Shown: positions 1-5,705 of the stretch, piece by piece | Position numbering within the stretch: position 1 is the stretch's first letter | Layout of the letters: the number at the start of each line of letters is the position of its first letter | NCBI GenBank assembly: GCA_947458345.1 | Contig: CANHBU010000019.1 | Span: 1-12,428, forward strand | Direction of reading: 5' to 3' | Source: Comamonadaceae bacterium | Lineage (GTDB): Bacteria > Pseudomonadota > Gammaproteobacteria > Burkholderiales > Burkholderiaceae_C | DNA length: 12,428 nucleotides | Translations under genes and position numbers: made by a program | Notes under the pieces: generated by a model | The model's input: the letters and a program-made list of their open reading frames with translations, nothing else | Told to the model about the DNA's origin: nothing | The model's database searches: none

Positions 1-329
1 AGCGACTTGTCGCGCACGATGCCTGCATTGTTGATGAGCGCGTCGACGCGGCCGAATCGGATCATGGCCGCACTGACCAAAGACGAGGCACCGGCCTGCG
101 TGGCAATGTCGTCATGGCTGGCCAGAGCCTGCCCACCGGCAGCCAAAATCTCGGCAACCACCTGCTCGGCCGCGCTGGCACTGCTGCCCTGACCTTTGAG
201 ATCGCCGCCCAGGTCGTTGACCACCACGGCTGCGCCCCGCGAGGCCAGCGCCAGCGCATGAGAGCGGCCCAAGCCGCCGCCGGCACCGGTCACAACGACC
301 ACGCGCTCATCAAATCGTATCGGGTTCAT
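1..329 (-). CDS. SDR-family (3R)-hydroxyacyl-CoA dehydrogenase-like protein, MFE-2 type (partial, N-terminus)
   Basis: The first 109 residues of a short-chain dehydrogenase/reductase are visible; the C-terminus lies beyond the left edge. The cofactor motif TGAGGGLG is at residues 14-21, the NDLGG that follows beta-2 at 38-42, and NNAG at 100-103, followed by IVRDKS. The catalytic Tyr-x3-Lys is outside the window. The opening RFDERVVVVTGAG, the NDLGGDLKG stretch and NNAGIVRDKS closely resemble the dehydrogenase domain of peroxisomal multifunctional enzyme type 2 (HSD17B4). That family oxidises (3R)-hydroxyacyl-CoA to 3-ketoacyl-CoA with NAD+, which would fit beside a CoA ligase and a thiolase. 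Start: ATG at 329, because SDRs of this type begin a few residues before the beta-1 strand; another in-frame ATG at 365 would add 12 unlikely residues. The Shine-Dalgarno is weak. It is the last visible gene of the minus-strand operon, 87 bases after the ligase. The SDR call is firm; the substrate is inferred. Confidence 0.88.
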   Translation of the reverse strand, partial: MNPIRFDERVVVVTGAGGGLGRSHALALASRGAAVVVNDLGGDLKGQGSSASAAEQVVAEILAAGGQALASHDDIATQAGASSLVSAAMIRFGRVDALINNAGIVRDKS

Positions 330-416
330 CGTTTGTGCGGCATCGCGCCTGCAAAACCCATGCATGCCTCACACCTGGGGCATCGCGCCGCTGCCCTGGC
401 TGGCTGATCGGGGCCG

Positions 417-2039
417 TCACGACCGCCTCTTCATGAAACGGCAGTCCCATGCGCCTTGGGTCGGCTCGCTGGCGCCGCTGAAAATCAGATTTTTCTGGAT
501 CTTGTTGGTCGGCGTGGTGGGCAACTGTTCGCGAAACAGCACCCAGCCAGGCGCTTTGTAGTAGGCCAGCTCCTGCAGGCAATACCGAACCAGTTCATGG
601 GCCAGCGCCTCATCGGGCTCACAGCCTTGAGCCGGGATGATCACCGCCATCACCTCTTCATCGCGCATTGCGTCGGCAACGGCCAGCACGGCCACGCGCA
701 GCACCGAAGGGTGAATGGCCAGCACCGCCTCGACTTCGGCCGACGAAATGTTCTCGCCCGAGCGGCGCACCATGTCCTTCTTGCGGTCGACAAAATAAAG
801 CATGCCCGTGGCGTCTTGCCGCACGACGTCGCCGGTGTGAAACCAGCCGCCGCGCCATGCGTGCTCTGTGGCCTGCGGATCGTTGAGGTAGGCGCTGAAA
901 AATCCTTTGCGCGGGTTGTCGCCCTCGGCGCGCACGAGCAGCTCGCCGGGGGTGTCAATGGCCACGGGCCGTCCCTCGTCATCGGCGACCATGGCCTGCA
1001 AGGGCGCCTGCTCGCGACCGAAGGCGCGGGTGTGGGTCTGCCGGGGGTCGTGGTGATTGCCCAGAAAGCGCCCCGTCTCGGTCATGCCCCAGACTTCGAC
1101 CAGCGCAAAGCCAAAGCGCTCTTCAAAAGCACCGTGCAAGCTCGGGTCGCAGCCCGCGCCCAGGCCAAAGCGGATGCGGTGGCGCCCTTCCCAAGGGCCA
1201 GGAGGCTGCTTGAAAAGGGCTGGCGGCATGACGCCCAGGTAGTGAATCGCGGTGGCCTGCGATTCGACACAGTCCTGCCACCAGGAGCTGGCGTGAAACC
1301 GGTCGGGCACGATCAGGCAGTTGTGCGTCATGCATGTGGCCGGAAAAGCCACCATGCTGCAGTTCATATGAAACACCGGCAAGGGGTTCATCAGCCGGTC
1401 TTGCCCGACATGCCAAGTCAAGCGGCCGCCCATGTCGCGGTACCACGCGCCCGCACCCAGAACATACTCATTGCTCAGCACGCAGCCCTTGGGCCGGCCC
1501 GATGTGCCGGAGGTAAACAAAATCGCCGCCTCCGCGCCCAGCCCCTGGCCGCACGGAGCCGGCGCACGCCGGGGCTCGGGCAGCTGATGGCTCAACTGGT
1601 GGCTCAGCTGATCGCTCAATTGCGACAGCTCCACCAGCGGCGTGTGGCTCAGGGATGCATCGCCGCCGCCGTCCTCGATGGCCTGCGCCAGAAGCGGCCG
1701 GCGCTCTGGCTGACAGACCACCAGGTCGGCGGCAGTCAGCGACAGGGCGTAACGCAACTCGCCCTGCCGGTAATCCGGGTTCAGGGGAACGATGGAGGCG
1801 CCCAGCCGATTGAGCGCCAGGAAGTGGAAAAAATGCCGAGGATGGTTGCCCACCGCCAGGGCCACACGGTGTCCAGCGCCCCAGCCTCGCGAGGCATAGG
1901 TGCGGGCCAGCTCATCGACGATTTGTCCGACCTGACCATACGTCCACACCTGCCCACCGCTGCTGGCCGATTCGGCCAGACAGGGCTGCTCCGGCGCTGC
2001 AGCGCAGGACTGGGCAAATGCGTCGTAGAGGGTCAGCAT
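417..2039 (-). CDS. AMP-forming acyl-CoA ligase, CaiC/FadD-like
   Basis: A 540-residue ANL-superfamily enzyme that would activate a carboxylic acid to its CoA thioester through an acyl-adenylate in the cytoplasm. Visible core motifs are the P-loop FTSGTSGRPKG (175-185), VWGMTETG (316-323), HTGD (401-404), the hinge RKKDMVRRSGENIS (419-432), and the catalytic lysine K513 in the TNKIQK segment. The hinge with GENIS is typical of crotonobetaine/carnitine-CoA-ligase-like (CaiC) and medium-to-long-chain ligases; length is normal. An upstream in-frame ATG exists at 2261, but it lies inside the preceding gene and gives a non-homologous leader. ATG 2039 is preceded by GCAGGG and follows the Bug receptor stop by 11 bases, indicating an operon. 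An odd SxQL repeat sits at residues about 139-153. Its neighbours (Bug receptor, P450, thiolase, SDR) suggest it activates an imported or P450-modified acid; the substrate is unknown. Confidence 0.92.
   Translation of the reverse strand: MLTLYDAFAQSCAAAPEQPCLAESASSGGQVWTYGQVGQIVDELARTYASRGWGAGHRVALAVGNHPRHFFHFLALNRLGASIVPLNPDYRQGELRYALSLTAADLVVCQPERRPLLAQAIEDGGGDASLSHTPLVELSQLSDQLSHQLSHQLPEPRRAPAPCGQGLGAEAAILFTSGTSGRPKGCVLSNEYVLGAGAWYRDMGGRLTWHVGQDRLMNPLPVFHMNCSMVAFPATCMTHNCLIVPDRFHASSWWQDCVESQATAIHYLGVMPPALFKQPPGPWEGRHRIRFGLGAGCDPSLHGAFEERFGFALVEVWGMTETGRFLGNHHDPRQTHTRAFGREQAPLQAMVADDEGRPVAIDTPGELLVRAEGDNPRKGFFSAYLNDPQATEHAWRGGWFHTGDVVRQDATGMLYFVDRKKDMVRRSGENISSAEVEAVLAIHPSVLRVAVLAVADAMRDEEVMAVIIPAQGCEPDEALAHELVRYCLQELAYYKAPGWVLFREQLPTTPTNKIQKNLIFSGASEPTQGAWDCRFMKRRS
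1581..1622 (-). repeat. In-frame 12-base tandem repeat within the acyl-CoA ligase gene
   Basis: About three and a half degenerate copies of a 12-base unit occur here (plus strand: cagctg, then atggctcaactg, gtggctcagctg, atcgctcaattg). On the coding strand they encode the tetrad pattern SDQL-SHQL-SHQL at about residues 142-153 of the ligase. The unit length is a multiple of three, so copy-number change would keep the frame. It lies roughly 20 residues before the P-loop motif, in a part of ANL enzymes that is usually variable. Confidence 0.75.
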
Positions 2040-2050
2040 CGCCCTGCAAC

Positions 2051-3037
2051 TTACTCGGCGACGATCTTGCGGTTCCTGATCACGCCCGAAAAGGCAGCCG
2101 TTTCCTGATTGAGCATCTGGCGGTACTGGGGCGAGTCCATATAAACCGCCTCGCCACTGAGAGCCTGCATGCGCTTTTGAACGTCGGGCTGGGCCAGCAC
2201 CTGACCGACCGCACGCGAGAGGCGAGCGCGAATATCGTCGGGTGTGCCGGCCGGCAGCCACAAGCCAGCCCAGGTGTCGTGGTCGATTCCGGGCACGCCC
2301 TTTTCACCGAGGGTGGAGACATCGGGAAATTGCCTGGACCGGGTCGGGCTGGCCACTGCAAACATATTGACCTTGCCGGCGCGCACATGCTGGAAGGAAA
2401 TGCCCGGGTCCATCACAAAGTCGACCTCGCCGGCCATGACGGCCTGCAGTGCAGGCGCCGATCCCCGGTAGGGCACATGGACCGCCTGAATGCCCGCTTG
2501 CTGCAAGAACAGCTCGCCGATCAGATGCGGCGTGGTGCCGGCTCCGGCCGACGAATAGGTCACCTTGCCCGGATTTTTCTTGGCAAAGGCAATCAGCTCG
2601 GCCACATCCTTGGCCGGGAAGTTGGTCCGCACGACCATGTGCAACTGAAAGCGGCAAAGGCCGGCCACCGGCAGCAGATCGGTGGCGGGGTTGACCGGGG
2701 TCTTGTAGAGAAAAGGGTTGGCCGACTCGACCGTGGTCGGGGCGATGAGGACGGTGTAGCCGTCGGCCGGCGCGCGCGCCACTTCGGCCATCGCGACATT
2801 GCTGGCCGCGCCCGGGCGATTTTCGATCACGATCGATGTGCCCAAGACCTCCCCGAGCGGGGCCGCCACGATTCTGGCCACCACATCGGTGGCACCGCCA
2901 GGCGGGAAACCCACCACAAGCTTGACTGGTTTGTCAGGCCATTTGCTCTGGGCCTGGGCCCCGACACCCGTCAGGGCCATGGCTGCGCCCACACCCATCG
3001 CCTGGCGACGATTCAAACTGCTCTTGAGACGATCCAT
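2051..3037 (-). CDS. Bug-family (TctC-like) tripartite tricarboxylate transporter substrate-binding protein
   Basis: A 328-residue periplasmic solute receptor. Residues 1-30 form an export signal with an NRRQAM twin-arginine-like start, a hydrophobic core and an AQAQ cleavage region, so Tat export is possible. The mature part opens with the family signature KWPDKPVKLVVGFPPGGATD (32-51), followed by IENRPGAASN (71-80) and PADGYT (90-95), all hallmarks of Bug receptors. Such proteins bind carboxylates and other small organic acids and can work with a TctAB membrane pair; no TctA/TctB gene is in the window, which is common for these 'orphan' receptors in Burkholderiales. An upstream ATG at 3076 is in frame, but ATG 3037 has an excellent AAGGAG seven bases away and starts directly at the signal peptide. 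It sits between the P450 (35 bases upstream) and the CoA ligase (11 bases downstream), suggesting it scavenges the acid that the operon degrades. Confidence 0.93.
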   Translation of the reverse strand: MDRLKSSLNRRQAMGVGAAMALTGVGAQAQSKWPDKPVKLVVGFPPGGATDVVARIVAAPLGEVLGTSIVIENRPGAASNVAMAEVARAPADGYTVLIAPTTVESANPFLYKTPVNPATDLLPVAGLCRFQLHMVVRTNFPAKDVAELIAFAKKNPGKVTYSSAGAGTTPHLIGELFLQQAGIQAVHVPYRGSAPALQAVMAGEVDFVMDPGISFQHVRAGKVNMFAVASPTRSRQFPDVSTLGEKGVPGIDHDTWAGLWLPAGTPDDIRARLSRAVGQVLAQPDVQKRMQALSGEAVYMDSPQYRQMLNQETAAFSGVIRNRKIVAE

Positions 3038-3044
3038 ATGACAG

Positions 3045-3050
3045 CTCCTT
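3045..3050 (-). promoter_or_regulatory. Ribosome binding site deciding the Bug receptor start
   Basis: The coding-strand hexamer AAGGAG lies seven bases before the ATG at 3037. It supports that start over the longer in-frame ATG at 3076, which overlaps the end of the P450 gene. Confidence 0.85.
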
Positions 3051-3072
3051 TTAAATTGATGAAAGCCCGCCC

Positions 3073-4293
3073 TCACGCACGCCGAGCCCGAACCTTCAGG
3101 CCGTGCATGCCTCTAAACACCAGGGAATTGACCCAGGTCTGATCGCCCACCGGCTCGAGCTGCGAGAAGGCAGCCAGCACCTTGGGGAAAGCCACCTGAC
3201 CTTCGGTGCGCGCGAGCGGAAAGCCCATGCACACGTGCATGCCGTAACCGAAGGTCAAATGGGTGTAACCGCTGCGCTCAATGTCCAGGGTGTCGGCGCG
3301 CTCAAAGACGCGCGGATCACGGTTGGCCGAATTGAGCATGACAAACATGCGCTCGCCGGGCGCCAGCGACTTGCCGTGCAGCTCGTAGGCTTGATTGACC
3401 AGACGCACCTGGGCGCCCGAGGGGCCGTCATAGCGCAGCAGCTCCTCGACCGCCCCGACCACCAGCTCGGGCCGCTGGCGCAGCTTGTCCATCTGATCGG
3501 GAAAGCGCATAAGCGACAGCATGCCGTTGGCCAGGTGATTGGTGGTGGTTTCGTGGCCGGCAAACAGCAGCAAGATGCAGGTGGCGATCAGTTCGTCTTC
3601 ACTGAGCCGGTCCTCGCCGTCGCGCAAGGCGATCAGCTCAGAAATCAGGTCCTGGGCCGGCTCGGCGCGACGGCGCTCGATCAGGTCGCGAAAGAAGGCC
3701 GCCATCTCTTGCGTGGCTTTCTCAGCGGTGTCGTATTTTTCCGGCGAAGTGCGCGACGAGCCGATGAAAAGAGCCATGTCATCGGACATGCGCTTGACGG
3801 CCGCAAGATCCTCGCGCGCCACCCCAAGCAGGGCCATGATGACCAGACAGGGCAGCGGTCCGGCAAACTCGGCGATGAAGTCAAAGTCCTGTTGATCGCC
3901 GATGCGATCGATCAGCCAGTCGGCGATCTCCTCAATTTGCGGACGCATCGCCTGCATGGACTTGGCATGAAAGACGCGACTGGTCAGACGGCGCAAACGG
4001 GTGTGCTCCGGCGGATCCTTGAACACCATCCACAAGGAAAGATAGCGCATGATGCTGCCGATGCGCTCGGCCTGCGAGCCGGGCAAGGAAGCAAAAAACG
4101 GCCGCAAGCGGTCCGACGACAGCTTGCCACGGTCGAGGCAGACCGCCTTGACATCGTCGTAACGCGTCAGCACCCAGCTGCGAAGGCGCGGGCTCCAGTA
4201 GCAAGGGTCCTCGTTGCGCATGCGCTCGAAGGTCGGATAGGGATCGGCCAGTGTGGCCGGGTCTTCAGGATGCCAGTCGAGGGCCGCGCTCAT
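3073..4293 (-). CDS. Cytochrome P450
   Basis: A 406-residue soluble bacterial P450 monooxygenase with no membrane anchor. The C-helix region FKDPPEHTRLRRL is at 91-103, the I-helix oxygen-activation motif AGHETT at 245-250, the K-helix ExxR as EELLR at 283-287, and the heme-binding loop FGYGMHVCMG at 348-357 with the proximal thiolate Cys355. All core residues are present and the length is typical of class I bacterial P450s, which take electrons from a ferredoxin and a ferredoxin reductase; neither is encoded in the window. Its ATG overlaps the thiolase stop in an ATGA, indicating translational coupling, and the Bug receptor follows 35 bases after its stop. In this operon it probably hydroxylates or oxidises a hydrophobic acid or its CoA ester. 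Family number and substrate cannot be assigned by eye. Confidence 0.95.
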   Translation of the reverse strand: MSAALDWHPEDPATLADPYPTFERMRNEDPCYWSPRLRSWVLTRYDDVKAVCLDRGKLSSDRLRPFFASLPGSQAERIGSIMRYLSLWMVFKDPPEHTRLRRLTSRVFHAKSMQAMRPQIEEIADWLIDRIGDQQDFDFIAEFAGPLPCLVIMALLGVAREDLAAVKRMSDDMALFIGSSRTSPEKYDTAEKATQEMAAFFRDLIERRRAEPAQDLISELIALRDGEDRLSEDELIATCILLLFAGHETTTNHLANGMLSLMRFPDQMDKLRQRPELVVGAVEELLRYDGPSGAQVRLVNQAYELHGKSLAPGERMFVMLNSANRDPRVFERADTLDIERSGYTHLTFGYGMHVCMGFPLARTEGQVAFPKVLAAFSQLEPVGDQTWVNSLVFRGMHGLKVRARRA

Positions 4294-5549
4294 TGGGCTT
4301 TCTCCAAAATAGTGACCACACAGGCGGCTTCGTCAAAACCCATCACGCCGCCGCCGTTTTCAATCAGTCCGATGCGCGCGTCCTTGACTTGCCGGGCGTG
4401 CGCCTCGCCGCGCAGTTGCAGGCACACCTCGTGGACCATGGACAGACCGGTGGCACCGACCGGATGGCCCTTGGAGACCAAGCCGCCCGAAACATTGACC
4501 GGCAAGGCCTGACCCAGAGTGGTTTGACCCGACTCCACCATGCGCCCGCCCTGCCCGTCGGGGCACAGGCGCAGCATTTCGAGCTGATAGATCTCGCAAA
4601 AAGAGGTCGCGTCGTGCAACTCGACCAGATCGATGTCCTGGGGTTTGAGCCCGGTGCGCGCATAGGCCTTGTCGGCTGCGATGCGCGACAGCCCCGGCTC
4701 ATCGAGCGCGCGGTACTTGCCGCCCGAGAGCTCGCAAGTGCGCACCCGAACCGCGCGCGCCCTGGCCGCTGGCGGGAAATGGGCCAGCGCCGCCTCCGAG
4801 CACAAGATGGCCGCCGCCGCGCCATCGCCCAGCGGCGAGCACATGGCACGCGTGAGCGGCCAGCTGATTTCGCGGTCGGCCAGCACCTCCTCGATCGTCA
4901 TCTCGAAGCGGTACTGCGCCTTCGGATTGAGGCTGCCGTGGTAGTGGTTTTTAGCGGCGCCAGCGGCAATTTGTCGCTGCGTGGTGCCATGGGTCTTCAT
5001 GTGCCAGGCCGCCTGCATCGCATAGGTGTCCATGAAAACCGTGCGACCCGGCGCCGTCTCGAAAGGCTTGCCCGCCTGCTCCCCGGCGCGGGCGTAGTAC
5101 TCGTGCCAGCGTTCGGGCTGCAATTGGTCGATGCCGGTGGCGAAAATCTCTGCCACCCGCTCGGGCCGATCGGGGCTGGTGAGCTTTTCCACGCCGATGG
5201 CCAGGCTGACCTGGCACTGACCTGACAGGATGTCCTTCCAGGCCCCCTGAAAGGCAAAAGAGGCGGTGGCGCATCCGCCTTCGACATTGACCATTGGCAC
5301 CCGCTCGGGAAAGAGCCCCGACTGCACCATGGGCGTAAAGCACACCTGCCCGCGGATACCGCCTTGCCCCCACTGGCCCATACCGCAGTTGCCAAACCAG
5401 GCCTGCTCGATGAGGGCGGCATCGGAAGTGCTCAGGCCTGCATCTTGCAAAGCGTCGAGATAGGCCCACTGCGCCAGATCGGAAAACGAGCGCTCGGCAT
5501 GCTTGCCAAATGGCGTGCAGCCCGTTCCAATGACATAAACATCACCCAT
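4290..5549 (-). CDS. SCP2/lipid-transfer-type thiolase
   Basis: A 419-residue thiolase-fold protein of the SCPx/non-specific lipid-transfer branch, which cleaves 3-ketoacyl-CoA or, in steroid-degrading relatives, carries out retro-aldol C-C cleavage. The nucleophilic Cys is probably C93 in NVEGGCATASFAF. The branch-specific HDA (H312) is in VELHDATSF, and GGLVSKGHPVGATG at 355-368 holds H362. The C-terminal Cys motif of classical thiolases is replaced by ENGGGVMGF, as expected for this branch. Start: ATG 5549, with AGGAGG upstream. The open frame continues upstream for about 1.5 kb, but only as an antisense shadow of the neighbouring thiolase. It is the first gene of the minus-strand operon and overlaps the P450 start by 4 bases. 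Relatives often work with a DUF35/OB-fold zinc-ribbon partner; none is visible. The family is sure; the reaction is inferred. Confidence 0.93.
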   Translation of the reverse strand: MGDVYVIGTGCTPFGKHAERSFSDLAQWAYLDALQDAGLSTSDAALIEQAWFGNCGMGQWGQGGIRGQVCFTPMVQSGLFPERVPMVNVEGGCATASFAFQGAWKDILSGQCQVSLAIGVEKLTSPDRPERVAEIFATGIDQLQPERWHEYYARAGEQAGKPFETAPGRTVFMDTYAMQAAWHMKTHGTTQRQIAAGAAKNHYHGSLNPKAQYRFEMTIEEVLADREISWPLTRAMCSPLGDGAAAAILCSEAALAHFPPAARARAVRVRTCELSGGKYRALDEPGLSRIAADKAYARTGLKPQDIDLVELHDATSFCEIYQLEMLRLCPDGQGGRMVESGQTTLGQALPVNVSGGLVSKGHPVGATGLSMVHEVCLQLRGEAHARQVKDARIGLIENGGGVMGFDEAACVVTILEKAQ

Positions 5550-5560
5550 GACCAATCGCC

Positions 5561-5566
5561 CCTCCT
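5561..5566 (-). promoter_or_regulatory. Ribosome binding site of the SCP2-type thiolase
   Basis: The coding strand reads AGGAGG, extending to AGGAGGGG, about 10 bases before the ATG at 5549. It is one of the strongest Shine-Dalgarno sequences in the window. It fixes the start within an open frame that otherwise continues to about 7130. Confidence 0.8.
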
Positions 5567-5578
5567 GGTTGCCGCCAG

Positions 5579-5600
5579 AGCCCTGTCGCTTGTCAGGGCT
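5579..5600. promoter_or_regulatory. 7-bp hairpin in the leader of the minus-strand operon
   Basis: AGCCCTG (5579-5585) and CAGGGCT (5594-5600) are exact reverse complements separated by the 8-base loop tcgcttgt. Beyond a two-base bulge, CC and GG could extend the stem. It lies about 12 bases upstream of the thiolase Shine-Dalgarno, so it would form in the 5' leader of the minus-strand transcript. There is no U-tract on either side, so a simple terminator is unlikely. A leader structure or a protein-binding site is possible. Confidence 0.4.
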
Positions 5601-5602
5601 GG

Positions 5603-5614
5603 CCGGTGCACCGG
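5603..5614. promoter_or_regulatory. Perfect 12-base palindrome, candidate operator
   Basis: CCGGTGCACCGG is an exact palindrome in the divergent intergenic region, next to the promoter-like core. Its length and position suit a dimeric transcription factor. No regulator gene is in the window and I do not recognise the motif as a named operator. Confidence 0.4.
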
Positions 5615-5622
5615 TTCTTGTG

Positions 5623-5652
5623 TTTAGAATGCCAAACGATTGTTTTTCTAAT
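5623..5652. promoter_or_regulatory. Overlapping divergent promoters (putative)
   Basis: An AT-rich island in otherwise GC-rich DNA. Plus strand: TTTAGA (5623-5628), an 18-base spacer, then TCTAAT (5647-5652), pointing at the beta-ketothiolase. Minus strand: TTAGAA (5651-5646), a 17-base spacer, then TCTAAA (5628-5623), pointing at the SCP2-thiolase operon. TTAGAA and TTCTAA also form a 6-base inverted repeat flanking the PsrA-like box. The -35 matches are poor (3-4 of 6), so assignment is by position and AT content and is tentative. Confidence 0.4.
5633..5646. promoter_or_regulatory. PsrA-like operator box, CAAAC-N4-GTTT
   Basis: The plus strand reads CAAAC (5633-5637), GATT, GTTTT (5642-5646). 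AAAC and GTTT are exact inverted arms. The published PsrA/FadR-type consensus in Pseudomonas is (C/G)AAAC-N2-4-GTTT(G/C); this site matches except for the last base (T). PsrA is a TetR-family repressor of fatty-acid degradation genes that responds to long-chain fatty acids. The box lies in the spacer of both putative promoters, where bound protein would block both. The regulator is not in the window. Confidence 0.45.
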
Positions 5653-5705
5653 TGAACCCCCTCACCATTGCGGAAAACCCGCATGACCGCACAAAGGCAA
5701 AGCCC

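Noticed and set aside
330..416. The 87-base gap between ligase and SDR as a promoter or terminator region
   Set aside because: I see no convincing -35/-10 pair or stem with a U-tract on the minus strand; it is treated as an intra-operon spacer.
456..2108. 550-residue plus-strand open frame opposite the acyl-CoA ligase
   Set aside because: A shadow of the GC-rich ligase gene. The translation is Arg/His/Gln/Ala-rich with no domain, while the minus strand carries every ligase motif.
2018..3142. 374-residue plus-strand open frame opposite the Bug receptor
   Set aside because: An antisense shadow with no recognisable domain; the minus strand has the full Bug signature and a good ribosome binding site.
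3103..4512. 469-residue plus-strand open frame opposite the P450
   Set aside because: An antisense shadow; the minus strand encodes a complete P450 with heme Cys, ExxR and I-helix motifs.
5652..5705. TTG-initiated 18-residue extension of the plus-strand thiolase
   Set aside because: It has no Shine-Dalgarno, overlaps the putative -10, and the residues are outside the thiolase fold.
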